Position numbers and translations under genes: made by a program. From positions 37,147-101,146 of the forward strand of contig CAIQOJ010000087.1 in assembly GCA_903873395.1 (NCBI GenBank): DNA of 64,000 bases. Direction: 5' to 3'. This DNA comes from an uncultured Acidimicrobiaceae bacterium (GTDB lineage Bacteria > Actinomycetota > Acidimicrobiia > Acidimicrobiales > RAAP-2). The notes beneath the pieces were generated by a model. It worked only from the letters and a program-made list of their open reading frames with translations. It was not told the DNA's origin and ran no database searches. How positions within the stretch are numbered: the first letter of the stretch is position 1; each line of letters opens with the position of its first letter. This document shows positions 8,837 through 18,686 of the stretch, piece by piece.

Positions 8837-9819
8837 GGGAGAAACCTCCACGTTTGGCGAGAATTTCCAGTTGTCGAAGGCAGGACGCCCACGCTCTCGA
8901 TCTGCGTCACACGCAACGAGGTCGCGCCAGATGTAACGAGGCCTGGGAGCTGACCGCCGCCTGCCACCCCGCGGGAGGTCCACGTCACGGCCCAGTCGAT
9001 AGATGCAGAGATTCGGAAGGCAGCAGCGTCAGAGGAACCGCTGGGGGACCACTGGCCTATCGATGTCCGGAGGTAGCGATGTGTGCACCCCGCGTGCTGC
9101 ACCTGCCCTGGTCGCGTCGGGTCAAAGGGGCGTCCTGGACCTGCGCATCGGAACTGCCCACCATCTCCCGTCGACCACACGACATCGACCGGAGTCGCCA
9201 CCGCGGTAGCCGACACAGAACCGGCAGTGACGGAGACCGAATAGGAGTGCCAGATTGACGGGTCGATCCAGAACCAGGTATCCAGGTTGACGACCGATGC
9301 CCCCAAGGGGTTCGTGCGGAGCAGTGGCCGGGGCAACACCAGTGAATGCTCGGCCTGCAGCGCCACCGTTCGAGGATCGACGGCTGGCACAGGAGCGGAG
9401 ACCGCCGACGAAAGCCACACCGTCTGGGTGACCTGAGACCCGCTGGACTTGTTCGTGCAGGTAACCGAATACCAGGCCCCGGGGAGAGGACCGCCGGGGG
9501 CGGAGCCTCCCTCGTTATTGAGGGCGAGATAGGTCGAGATGCACGCCCATCCGCCACCTTGGCTGGATGGTCCACCTCCACTCCCACCGCCAGCACCAGT
9601 GGAACCCGGACTACCCGCCCCCGAGGAGGCCCCAACGGACACCGTCCCGCCACCGCTTGACGCGCCCGTCGAGTCGGCTCCCGCGGGACCACCAACGAAG
9701 GCTCCGAGCCCCGAAGCGACCATGACTGCACCTGCCGCAGCACGCCGAAAAGTCGGCGTGCCCACCCCAGGGATTCTGAGGAATCGACGGATCTGCTGTG
9801 CATCGGAACGTGCCTCCAT
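8833..9819 (-). CDS. Secreted Gly/Ser-linker protein, first gene of the Tad operon
   Basis: MEARSDAQQIRRFLRIPGVGTPTFRRAAAGAVMVASGLGAFVGGPAGADS... signal-like N-term, GSSG linker, CISTYLALNNEGG...YSVTCTNKSS; start codon choice uncertain. Confidence 0.65.
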   Translation of the reverse strand: MEARSDAQQIRRFLRIPGVGTPTFRRAAAGAVMVASGLGAFVGGPAGADSTGASSGGGTVSVGASSGAGSPGSTGAGGGSGGGPSSQGGGWACISTYLALNNEGGSAPGGPLPGAWYSVTCTNKSSGSQVTQTVWLSSAVSAPVPAVDPRTVALQAEHSLVLPRPLLRTNPLGASVVNLDTWFWIDPSIWHSYSVSVTAGSVSATAVATPVDVVWSTGDGGQFRCAGPGRPFDPTRPGQVQHAGCTHRYLRTSIGQWSPSGSSDAAAFRISASIDWAVTWTSRGVAGGGQLPGLVTSGATSLRVTQIESVGVLPSTTGNSRQTWRFLP

Positions 9820-10348
9820 GGGAGGGGAACCATACGAACGAGTAGCCCCGCCGGCCATGAAGGTTGCACGGGCAGTGCAAGTTGTTGGCGAGCGAAAGGG
9901 TTGCAGCATGGAGCGGCGCAATGGCCAACGATGAGGAGTCAGACGAGCGTGAGGCATGGCCGCGAGGATCCAGCCTGCGCCTTGCTCATTCCCTGGCCGG
10001 AGACCTTGCCGGCGAACGGAGCCGGTCGATGCAACGGCTCAACTGAGCGGTGATCCGAGGCTCTCACCAGGGAAACTGGCACATGGGACAGTTCCCATGT
10101 CCCGACATCGTCGACGACGTCGCCAGAAGATCCAGCAGTACCGTGGCCCCTCCCTGGAGGGACAACACCAGGTTGTTCTTCGGGGCACCGACGCCGGGAT
10201 CTCCCATTCCGAGGCGTTCCGCGACATGGCGGTTGGTGGTCACGTCTTCACGCCGGGTCACCCTGATGCCGTTGGCATTCGGCGTTCACCATCCGCCTGC
10301 ACCTCGTCGCAGACCCTTCCGGATCTAGATGAGCCCTGAAGTCGTGAC

Positions 10349-11308
10349 CTAGGTGGGCCGAGATCCAGGGCGTTCACCGTCGGATTCCATTCCCGCAACG
10401 ATCTTGGCGCTCATCTTGACGGCCTTGACCGCACTCGTCGCCCCTGCTTGCAAGACGACCGCCACCAGCAGCATCACGAAAGCCACGTAGCGGAGTACGT
10501 GCGACCCGATCATGACGATGGCCACCCGGCCGAGGATGTAGGACGGCGAGCAGATGATGGCCCCGACTGCGCCGCCCACGGCTGATGCCGTCAACTTGTC
10601 CCTCCGACTCTGGTCCGATCGAAGGCCAAGCAGGCGCGAAGGCAGTGCCACGTAGGCGAACATCATGAGACCAATGGTGATGCTCAAGGAAAGTGCGAAC
10701 CAGCCGAGCCCCCATCGGTCGGCAACCACGACGGAGAACCCGAGCAGAAAGCCCACTCCCACGCCCCACGTCAAGATGATCTTTCGGTGCTTTTTGGCCT
10801 CGACGAAGCCTGGCCGGATTTCCGGAGGGCCCTTGCGGGCTACAGCAAAGCCGAAGACGGCGTTCAGATAGAAGCTGGCGGCCGTACCTGCCACAAAGAA
10901 CAGCACCAGAATGATCAAGGTCACTCCACGGAATGCCACGAAACCCCGACCCTTCATGACGTGCACCTTGAGGTCGAGCATCGCCATCCAGATCCACATG
11001 GCGGGCAGCAACTGGACCAGCGTGAGGCGCCAGTTGACGAAGAGAAGTTTCACTCCCTGGAACAGCATCACGAATCCACTGACCAGCAAGGCCAAGGGAG
11101 CCAGCCACCTGCTGCGGGCGCTGAGGTCGAGCACCGCCCGCTCCACCATCTCGTCATCACCCTCATGAATGGCCTCGACAAGGTGTTCGATCAATGTCGT
11201 GACCGCTTCGCGACGCGTCCGTCGCAAAGAGGCATCGTCCCCGAGCGATTCGTTGTCAGATTGAGTCTCCGCAGACGATCGGCCGATCGGCGGCGTGGGG
11301 GTGACCAT
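10349..11308 (-). CDS. Conserved multi-TM membrane protein
   Basis: 319 aa with several hydrophobic segments; no shadowing ORF of better quality. Confidence 0.75.
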   Translation of the reverse strand: MVTPTPPIGRSSAETQSDNESLGDDASLRRTRREAVTTLIEHLVEAIHEGDDEMVERAVLDLSARSRWLAPLALLVSGFVMLFQGVKLLFVNWRLTLVQLLPAMWIWMAMLDLKVHVMKGRGFVAFRGVTLIILVLFFVAGTAASFYLNAVFGFAVARKGPPEIRPGFVEAKKHRKIILTWGVGVGFLLGFSVVVADRWGLGWFALSLSITIGLMMFAYVALPSRLLGLRSDQSRRDKLTASAVGGAVGAIICSPSYILGRVAIVMIGSHVLRYVAFVMLLVAVVLQAGATSAVKAVKMSAKIVAGMESDGERPGSRPT

Positions 11309-11458
11309 GAGGCCAGGTTAGTCATCGGAGGCGTTGCGTCTCAGGCGTCCCAAGATGGCGGCGCCACCTCAGAGATGTGCCCTCACGGCGAGACGCAGAG
11401 ATGAACACAATCCTGAACCGGCCCACCACTACGCACGGGGCTGGCACACTGTCACCCC

Positions 11459-13138
11459 ATGGCAGCCCAGTTCATCTACACCATGCGCGACCTGCGTCGC
11501 TTCTATCCACCCGACCGTGAGGTCCTCAAGGGCATCAACCTCTCCTTCTATCCCGGAGCCAAGATCGGCGTCATCGGCGGCAATGGCTCAGGCAAGTCCT
11601 CGCTGTTGCGCATCATGGCCGGCCTTGATGACGGATTCACTGGCGAAGCCCGTCTGACTCCCGGCTTCAGTGTCGGCTTTCTGGCTCAGGAACCAGACCT
11701 CGACCCGACCAAGGACGTCCTTGGCAACATCTCGGACGGCGTGGGAGAGGCCAAGGGATTGGTCGACCGCTTCAACGAGGTCTGCGCCGCCATGGGTGAC
11801 CCCGATGCCGACTTCGACAAGCTCTTGGCCGAGCAAGCCGACCTGCAGGACAAGATCGATGCTGCCGGGGCTTGGGATCTCGAGCGCACCTTCGAGATCG
11901 CCATGGATGCACTGCGTTGCCCACCAGGAGATGCGGATGTGACAACGCTGTCGGGTGGTGAGCGCAGGCGAGTCGCCCTGTGCCGACTGCTGCTCTCCAA
12001 GCCTGACCTTCTCCTGCTCGACGAACCAACCAACCACCTCGATGCCGAATCGGTGGCCTGGCTCGAGCGCACACTTCAGGACTACTCGGGCACTGTGGTG
12101 GCCGTCACCCACGACCGCTACTTCCTCGACAATGTGGCTGGTTGGATTCTGGAGCTCGACCGCGGCGCAGGCATTCCCTGGGAGGGCAACTACACCTCGT
12201 GGCTCGAGCAGAAGCAAGACCGTCTCGACCGAGAGCAGCGGACCGATCGATCGCGCCAAGATGCCCTCCAACGTGAGCTCGAGTGGATCCGCATGTCCCC
12301 CCGGGCCCGCCAATCGAAGGGCAAGGCCCGCATCAACGCCTACAACGACCTGGTCGCCGAAGCCGAAGCCGCCGAACGGCGGGCCGACCGACTGGAGATC
12401 ACGATTCCGGCCGGACCTCGCCTAGGCGACCGAGTCATCGATGCCGAACACCTCACCAAGGGGTTTGGTGATCGCATGCTCTTCGATGACCTGTCGTTCT
12501 TGCTGCCTCCTGGCGGCATCGTGGGTGTCATCGGTCCCAACGGTGCAGGCAAGACCACCCTGTTCCGCATGATGGTGGGCCAAGAACAGCCCGACGGTGG
12601 CAACCTCGAGGTTGGCCCCACGGTCGAGTTGGCCTACGTAGACCAGTCTCGGGACAATCTCGACCCCGAAGCCACCGTCTACGAGGAGGTCACCGGAGGG
12701 GTAGATCACATGGTGGTCGGCGGCCGCGAGATCCATGGTCGTGCCTATGTGGCCAGCTTCGGATTCACCGGTAGTGATCAGCAGAAGAAGGTTGGCCAGC
12801 TCTCCGGTGGCGAACGCAATCGTGTGCAGTTGGCGAAGGTGCTGACCGCAGGAGGGAACGTGCTCCTCCTCGACGAACCCACAAATGACCTTGACGTGGA
12901 CACCTTGCGTGCCCTCGAAGAAGCACTGCTGAGCTTTCCCGGTTGTGCCGTCGTGGTCAGCCACGACCGGTGGTTCCTCGACCGGATCGCAACGCACGTG
13001 CTCGCCTTCGAGGGCGAGTCTGAGGTCCGGTGGTTCGAAGGCAACTTCAGCGACTATGAGGTCGACCGCAAGAAGCGGCTGGGCGTGGATGCCGACCAGC
13101 CACACCGCATCAAATACAAGCCCATCGCCCGGGGCTGA
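11459..13138 (+). CDS. ettA: Energy-dependent translational throttle protein EttA (ABC-F)
   Basis: 559 aa; two ABC modules (GGNGSGKSSLLRIMAG; GPNGAGKTTLFRMMVG), ABC-F signature and N-term MAAQFIYTMRDLRRFYPPDREVLKGINLSFYPGAKIGVIG. Confidence 0.97.
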   Translation: MAAQFIYTMRDLRRFYPPDREVLKGINLSFYPGAKIGVIGGNGSGKSSLLRIMAGLDDGFTGEARLTPGFSVGFLAQEPDLDPTKDVLGNISDGVGEAKGLVDRFNEVCAAMGDPDADFDKLLAEQADLQDKIDAAGAWDLERTFEIAMDALRCPPGDADVTTLSGGERRRVALCRLLLSKPDLLLLDEPTNHLDAESVAWLERTLQDYSGTVVAVTHDRYFLDNVAGWILELDRGAGIPWEGNYTSWLEQKQDRLDREQRTDRSRQDALQRELEWIRMSPRARQSKGKARINAYNDLVAEAEAAERRADRLEITIPAGPRLGDRVIDAEHLTKGFGDRMLFDDLSFLLPPGGIVGVIGPNGAGKTTLFRMMVGQEQPDGGNLEVGPTVELAYVDQSRDNLDPEATVYEEVTGGVDHMVVGGREIHGRAYVASFGFTGSDQQKKVGQLSGGERNRVQLAKVLTAGGNVLLLDEPTNDLDVDTLRALEEALLSFPGCAVVVSHDRWFLDRIATHVLAFEGESEVRWFEGNFSDYEVDRKKRLGVDADQPHRIKYKPIARG

Positions 13139-13143
13139 ACCCC

Positions 13144-14211
13144 ATGTCCTCGCCCGCGACCCCACCGCCGGACCGTCCGCCCCGCACCTTTGCCAGCGAC
13201 AACTGGGCCGGTGTCCACCCACGGGTGATGGATGCGATCGTGGCCGCCAACGTGGACCATGCACCCTCCTATGGTGCGGACGAGATCACCGAGCGGGCGA
13301 TTGCCCTCTTCCAGCAAGAGTTCGGGCCTGAGGCGGAGGTCTACCTGGCATTCAACGGCACCGGCGCCAACGTTGTCGGCCTCCAATCCCTGCTCCGGCC
13401 CCATGAAGCAGTGGTCTGCGTGACGGGAGCGCACATCGCAGTGGATGAGTGCGGCGCTCCAGAACGGTTCCTCGGCTCCAAGCTGCTCTCCGTGCCCGGC
13501 GTGGAGGGCAAACTCACCCCTGATCTCGTTGAAGCCGCGGTAACGGGAATCGGCGATGAGCACCACGTGCAAGCTCGGGTGATCTCCATCACTCAGAGCA
13601 CCGAGGTGGGCACCTGCTACTCGGTCGAGGAGATCCGAGACCTCAGTGCGTGGGCCCACGAACGCCACATGCTTGTCCACCTCGACGGAGCCAGAATCTC
13701 TAATGCGGCTTCCTCGCTGGGAGTGGGCCTAGGTGACTTCGGTCGGTCGGCTGGCGTCGATGTCCTCTCCTTCGGTGGGACCAAAAATGGGGCACTCGGC
13801 GCCGAGGCCGTCATTACGTTCCGACCCGAAGCGAGCACTGGCCTGCGGTTCGTCCGCAAGCAGTCGATGCAGCTCGCTTCCAAAATGCGCTTTGCTGCTG
13901 CTCAGTTCGTGGCCCTGCTCAGCGATGGGCTGTGGGAGCGCAATGCAGCGCATGCCAACGCCATGGCACGCCGTCTCGCTGCAGGTGCAGCTGGCATACC
14001 AGGGGTGGTGCTGGCGCACCCCGTGCAAGCAAATGGCGTCTTTGCCGTGCTGCCGACTGAGGTCACTGCAGCGCTGCAGGCCGTCTATCCCTTCTACGTA
14101 TGGGACGCGGCGGCCGGTGTCGTCCGGTGGATGTGCTCCTTCGACACCACGCCTGGTGATGTCGATGCGTTCGTGGCGCTCCTGGGACAACTGATGGCAA
14201 CGCGAGCCTGA
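13144..14211 (+). CDS. Threonine aldolase family PLP enzyme
   Basis: FASDNWAGVHPRVMDAIVAANVDHAPSYGADEITERA...HLDGARISNAASSLG...DVLSFGGTKNGALGAEAVI. Confidence 0.93.
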   Translation: MSSPATPPPDRPPRTFASDNWAGVHPRVMDAIVAANVDHAPSYGADEITERAIALFQQEFGPEAEVYLAFNGTGANVVGLQSLLRPHEAVVCVTGAHIAVDECGAPERFLGSKLLSVPGVEGKLTPDLVEAAVTGIGDEHHVQARVISITQSTEVGTCYSVEEIRDLSAWAHERHMLVHLDGARISNAASSLGVGLGDFGRSAGVDVLSFGGTKNGALGAEAVITFRPEASTGLRFVRKQSMQLASKMRFAAAQFVALLSDGLWERNAAHANAMARRLAAGAAGIPGVVLAHPVQANGVFAVLPTEVTAALQAVYPFYVWDAAAGVVRWMCSFDTTPGDVDAFVALLGQLMATRA

Positions 14212-14329
14212 ATCTGCGAGCCGCTCAGGAACTGGCCTGACGGGAAGGCTCCCACGTGATTGCAGGGAGATACGCCCCGGCCCGACCTGTGCTCATAACC
14301 GGCGTTGCGGGATGCCCGAAAACTGGAAC

Positions 14330-14781
14330 CTACAGCGAGGACAGGTGGTCGTCGATCTCGACGGAAGCCGTCTCAAGCCCTGCCTGGGCCTCCGGGCTCA
14401 TCAGCATCGGCGGAACGTTGGTCTGAAGGGTGACGGTCCCAATACAGCCGTCGCCGAGGCCATTGAAGGTGATCTTCCTGACCACGCCGCCTTCGGTACC
14501 TGCTTCAGTGAACGAGCACGAGCGGATCGAACTCGATGAACACTCCGTTCAAGGGAACCTCATCACCGGTCGCGTCGAAGACCATCAAGGTCTCAAAGCG
14601 TCCGCCCGGACTTCGTTCGACCGTGATGAGGTCGGGTGCCATACTCGTTCCGATCTGCCTCCGAAAGTGTGTCGCGGGTTCGGGGGCGGGCTCTGGGGAT
14701 GCATGCAAACACCACGTCCGGTGGGGCATCGAAGATGCGAATGATCGTCAGCTCACCCAGATCGGTCCATGCGTCGCTCAT
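14330..14781 (-). pseudogene. SRPBCC/AHSA1-type protein, disrupted by two frameshifts
   Basis: Three successive minus frames together read one SRPBCC protein: MSDAWTDLGELTIIRIFDAPPDVVFAC / SPEPAPEPATHFRRQIGTSMAPDLITVERSPGGRFETLMVFDATGDEVPLNGVFIEFDPL / FTEAGTEGGVVRKITFNGLGDGCIGTVTLQTNVPPMLMSPEAQAGLETASVEIDDHLSSL*. Confidence 0.85.
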
Positions 14782-14823
14782 TTCCCGGTGATCAGGGGCA
14801 GACCTGGAAGATACGATCTACAG

Positions 14824-15312
14824 ATGGAGTGGAAGGGAATCAGACGCCTGTTCAACACCATGATCAGGTCGTATTACTTTCCCACCAAGTTGCGACTTCG
14901 AGCGCTGCGCCTCATGGGTGTGAAGGCCGGACGAGGTGAGATCCGAGCAGGAGTTGTCATCTCCGGGCCAAATCTGACCCTAGGGACTGGAGTCTTCGTA
15001 AACGCAGGAACGTCGCTACTTAACCAGGGTGGGATCGTCCTGGAAGATCATGTAGCCATAGCTCCCGAGGCACTGTTGCTTACCACGGGACATGAGATTG
15101 GACCTACGCGGCGCCGACAGGGGAAGTTGATTCGCGAACCGATCAGCGTGGGAGCAGGATCATGGATTGGAACCAGGGCAGTGGTGTTGCCTGGTGTCAC
15201 CATCGGACCAGGTTGTGTGATCGCTGCTGGGGCGCTGGTCAGCCGGGATTGCAGTCCGAATGGCCTCTATGTGGGCATTCCCGCCAAACGAGTTCGCGAT
15301 CTGCCCGGTTAG
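14824..15312 (+). CDS. Hexapeptide-repeat (LbH) acyltransferase
   Basis: MEWKGIRRLFNTMIRSYYFPTKLRLRALRLMGVKAGRGEIRAGVVISGPNLTLGTGVFVNAGTSLLNQGGIVLEDHVAIAPEALLLTTGHEIG...GVTIGPGCVIAAGALVSRD. Confidence 0.9.
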   Translation: MEWKGIRRLFNTMIRSYYFPTKLRLRALRLMGVKAGRGEIRAGVVISGPNLTLGTGVFVNAGTSLLNQGGIVLEDHVAIAPEALLLTTGHEIGPTRRRQGKLIREPISVGAGSWIGTRAVVLPGVTIGPGCVIAAGALVSRDCSPNGLYVGIPAKRVRDLPG

Positions 15313-15377
15313 GCCACATTTGGCATCCCATATATGTGCCGGAGGAGAGCACACGGGTGAGCGAATCCGACACCGGT

Positions 15378-16193
15378 TTACCTGCCCTCATTCACGTGGG
15401 AGCGGCCAGGGCCTGGAGGTCCGGCAAAGGCCTGAGCTACGGAGATCCAGTCCTCCGCCAAGCGTCCAGTGAGGGTGAGTCCCGTGTCGGTCACATTGCG
15501 CCTCTGGGTGACCACCAGGCAGAAATCGAGTGCCGTTCCAGTGATCGAGGCCGCCTCTGATGCTGGTTCCTCGTCACCAATCTCCCAGCGCCAAGGCTCG
15601 CCCGAAGGTGCGATCACCTCCACGACGATCTGGCCATCTGGGACGTCCCTGTCTCGGACGAGGTAGGAGAACGGACGGGCCCGAACTCCCAGGTGAGCGA
15701 TATGGCGCAGGCGATCGGTCGGCTGTCGATCGGCGCCGATGACATCCACGATGTCTTGGCCGTGAGCCCAGGTTTCCATGAGCCGGGCTGAAAGGAAGGA
15801 CATTGCCCCCATCGATGGCCCGAACCACGGGATCCTCGTCGAGGGCTCGACTCCAACGAATGCCTCCGTCATCTGCTCGTGCGCTTGATCCCACCACGCC
15901 AGAAGTTCGGTGCCACCCATCGACCGGCCCTTGATCAGATGGGCGTCCATAGGGTCACCGGTAGCCGCCACGAACTCGGAAGCAGCAGTGGCAAATACAT
16001 CTGGATCGACAACGGCCAACCTGCCGGCATCGTCGAAGAAGGCCAGGTGGCTGATCTGATCACGCACCATCCATCCTTCGGCAGGCGTCAACAGGTCCCA
16101 ACGTGGATCGTCGTCGCCGAGGTCGTCCATGATGGATCGGAGGGCTGTGTACTCAGCGTCGACGTCGGCACGCAGGTCGGTCCATGCACTCAT
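15378..16193 (-). CDS. TIGR03084-type / maleylpyruvate isomerase-like metal-binding protein
   Basis: WDLLTPAEGWMVRDQISHLAFFDD...FLSARLMETWAHGQDIVDVIG. Confidence 0.85.
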   Translation of the reverse strand: MSAWTDLRADVDAEYTALRSIMDDLGDDDPRWDLLTPAEGWMVRDQISHLAFFDDAGRLAVVDPDVFATAASEFVAATGDPMDAHLIKGRSMGGTELLAWWDQAHEQMTEAFVGVEPSTRIPWFGPSMGAMSFLSARLMETWAHGQDIVDVIGADRQPTDRLRHIAHLGVRARPFSYLVRDRDVPDGQIVVEVIAPSGEPWRWEIGDEEPASEAASITGTALDFCLVVTQRRNVTDTGLTLTGRLAEDWISVAQAFAGPPGPGRSHVNEGR

Positions 16194-16233
16194 GGGGCGA
16201 GGCTATGCCCCCGGACGCGCCCTGACCATCGCG

Positions 16234-16530
16234 TCAATGTTCTGCATCGATCCAGGTGCGAACCATCGAGACCACCTCGACCTCGGGATGAGACCATATG
16301 TAGCGCTCAACAGCGTCGAGCACATCATCGACATGGTGGCTTGTACCCGAGACCGCAGCAAAGCCGAGTTCGCTGCGCTGCCACTGGTCCTGGTAACCGG
16401 TCTCCGCTGCAGCCACGCTGAACTTCGATCTCGCCCCTTCGACCAGGTGGCGAATCACCGTCCTCTTGGCCTTGAGTGACTGACTCTCCCGGACCTTGAG
16501 ATCCACGGTCAGCAAGCAAGCATGTGGCAT
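16234..16530 (-). CDS. DUF503 family protein
   Basis: MPHACLLTVDLKVRESQSLKAKRTVIRHLVEGARSKFSVAAAETGYQDQWQRSELGFAAVSG. Confidence 0.9.
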   Translation of the reverse strand: MPHACLLTVDLKVRESQSLKAKRTVIRHLVEGARSKFSVAAAETGYQDQWQRSELGFAAVSGTSHHVDDVLDAVERYIWSHPEVEVVSMVRTWIDAEH

Positions 16531-16567
16531 TCCCCCAGAATGCTCTCTTCTGGAGGAATCCGCAGAA

Positions 16568-17971
16568 TCAGCGGAAGCTGTTCGGGCTTCCACCGCCCGA
16601 AGGACCCCGCCAGCCCGGACCAGCGGTCTGGCTTGACGTCCCGGTCGAGGTCGACGAGCCACCCTGACTTCCACCGTGACCCGGTCCCCAGGTCCACGGC
16701 TGGCCCGTTGCGTTGTCACCCTGCTGATTGGGAGCTGACGGTGCTGGCTGCTCGGTGGTCGAAGGCGTCGGGGCCGGAGGCGGCGAGGCTGGAGGCGGTC
16801 CCCACATCCCACCGTGACCGTGCGATCCATCCGAGGTGCCCGGTGCTTCCGACGATGCTGACGATTCTGGTGCTTCTGACGTCTCGGGTGCTTCCGGTGC
16901 CTCCACGAACACCTTGGTGGCAGCCACCGTGTTTGCCGTGTTGGTGCCGAAGACCGCTACATGGGTGCCGACCACAATGCTGGAGAACGCCGCCGAAGCA
17001 CCGTCGTGGCCTACGTAGGTGGTGGAGCCATCCACGGTCACGGTCACCGTCGTGCCATGGAACGACGTGACGGTGAAGGCGTCAGTGCCCACCGTGGCGA
17101 CCGTACCCATGGTGGCTGGCACTCCGTTGACCCCATGGGAGCCTTCGGGGGAACCATCACCGGCGGGATCCGTCGTCGTTGCACCCTCGCCACCGGTGGC
17201 CGGCGGGCCATCCCCACTCGGATGAACGGGCAGCACGATCACCTTGGTTGCCGCAACCGTGTTCGAGGTGTCGGTGCCAAAGACAGCCACCAGCGCACCC
17301 ACGGTCACATCGCTGAACGACGGCGAAGGCACTGCCGGATCGAGATACGTCGTCGCTCCGTCGACGTTGGCCGTGACGGTCGTGCCGTCCTTGGTCGTCA
17401 GCGTGAAGGTGTTGGCACCCACTGTCGCCACCTTCCCGAACGCGGCCGGAGGGGTGGTTCCGAATGATGGAGGCCCATGATGACCACCCATGCGGTGATT
17501 GGGTACGCCGATGATCACCTTGGTGGCGGTCACGGTATTTGCGGTGTCCGAACCGACGACGGCCACGATCGAACCGACCACCACATCGCTAAACGAGGGT
17601 GTGGCGACATCATGATCGAGGTAGGTGGTCGAGGCATCGACATTGACCGTCACCGTCGTGCCGTCCTTGGTGGTCAACGTGAAGGAGTTGGTACCTACCG
17701 TCGCCACCTTGCCGAACGCCGCAGGCGGGGTCGACCCGAAGGGCGACATGCCGTGGGGCCCTGGATCGTGGTGGCCCACCGGGGCCGAAGGAGCAGTGAC
17801 GGCATTGGCGATCGCTGCACTACCCACGGTCAGTCCGACCACCGCCGCTACAGCCGATGCCACGCGTACACTCCGGCGACCTGGCGTCTTGGATACGGTG
17901 CTTCCTGCATGGGGTGTTGCGACCTCTGGAACCATCATCGGTTCCGATCCACCCTCGAACCCCTCGCCCAT
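16568..17971 (-). CDS. Secreted protein with three DUF5666-like repeats
   Basis: Signal/anchor-like N-term and three ~75-aa repeats GKVATVGTNSFTLTTKDGTTVTVNVDASTTYLD...VVVGSIVAVVGSDTANTVTATKV; Gly/Pro/Ser-rich tail. Confidence 0.85.
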   Translation of the reverse strand: MGEGFEGGSEPMMVPEVATPHAGSTVSKTPGRRSVRVASAVAAVVGLTVGSAAIANAVTAPSAPVGHHDPGPHGMSPFGSTPPAAFGKVATVGTNSFTLTTKDGTTVTVNVDASTTYLDHDVATPSFSDVVVGSIVAVVGSDTANTVTATKVIIGVPNHRMGGHHGPPSFGTTPPAAFGKVATVGANTFTLTTKDGTTVTANVDGATTYLDPAVPSPSFSDVTVGALVAVFGTDTSNTVAATKVIVLPVHPSGDGPPATGGEGATTTDPAGDGSPEGSHGVNGVPATMGTVATVGTDAFTVTSFHGTTVTVTVDGSTTYVGHDGASAAFSSIVVGTHVAVFGTNTANTVAATKVFVEAPEAPETSEAPESSASSEAPGTSDGSHGHGGMWGPPPASPPPAPTPSTTEQPAPSAPNQQGDNATGQPWTWGPGHGGSQGGSSTSTGTSSQTAGPGWRGPSGGGSPNSFR

Positions 17972-18126
17972 CTGATTGCTCCTCGTTAGTCAGCGTTCCC
18001 CAGACGGAGCACGATGCCCCGGGCCGGTATCGGCTCCCCAGTCCTCAAACTTGAGCGCCGACGTACCCGATCCACCTGACCAGACGGCCAGGAGGATCTC
18101 TTTATGCTCATGATGCTTGCATAGCC

Positions 18127-18669
18127 CTAGGGCGCATGCTGGTCATCAGGTGTCGCTTTGGGCAGGATCGCATGCACATCGGACCAGCCCATCCCCACCG
18201 TCTCCGCCAACACGGTGCGGGCCGTCGGATCGACAACGACAAAGAACGGGTAGCCGCTGACCCGATAGTCCGACCACGCTCCTTCGCTCATCACCACAGG
18301 GACTGAGCCCATCTCGACCGACACGGCGGCAACGTCGCCGGGCGCAACATGCTCTGGTCCCTTGGTCACGACCACAGCCCGTACCGAGGAAAGCCCTGGC
18401 TCACAGAGTCCGGAGCCATCCGGGCGATCAGCAAAGCCGACCCAAAACTCGTGACACCCGAGGCAGTCGACAGAAAGGAAGGCCAACAGCAGCGGGCGAT
18501 GATCTGTCTCGTCGACGGCAATCGTCAACGGATTCCCGGTTGGGTCCTTCCCGACGATCGAGGCGGCAGGCCAGCCGATCGCCCCGCCCACACCGCCAGT
18601 CGGCACCGGTCGAAGGCCGCCGAGGAACAGCGGGTCCGTCAGAGGGTTGGGATCCGTGGACTCATGCAC
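18127..18669 (-). CDS. Thioredoxin-fold-like protein with CxxC
   Basis: LLLAFLSVDCLGCHEFWVGFADRPDG...GSVPVVMSEGAWSDYRVSGYPFFVVVDPTARTVLAETVG; GTG start at 18669 proposed. Confidence 0.6.
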   Translation of the reverse strand: MHESTDPNPLTDPLFLGGLRPVPTGGVGGAIGWPAASIVGKDPTGNPLTIAVDETDHRPLLLAFLSVDCLGCHEFWVGFADRPDGSGLCEPGLSSVRAVVVTKGPEHVAPGDVAAVSVEMGSVPVVMSEGAWSDYRVSGYPFFVVVDPTARTVLAETVGMGWSDVHAILPKATPDDQHAP

Positions 18670-18686
18670 GGGAGTCCCTCGCCGAC

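Noticed and set aside
10064-10261. 65-aa minus ORF MTRREDVTTNRHVAERLGMGDPGV...GHGNCPMCQFPW as a small regulator or zinc protein
   Set aside because: No convincing RBS, family match or conservation evidence; overlaps palindromes, so left as intergenic.
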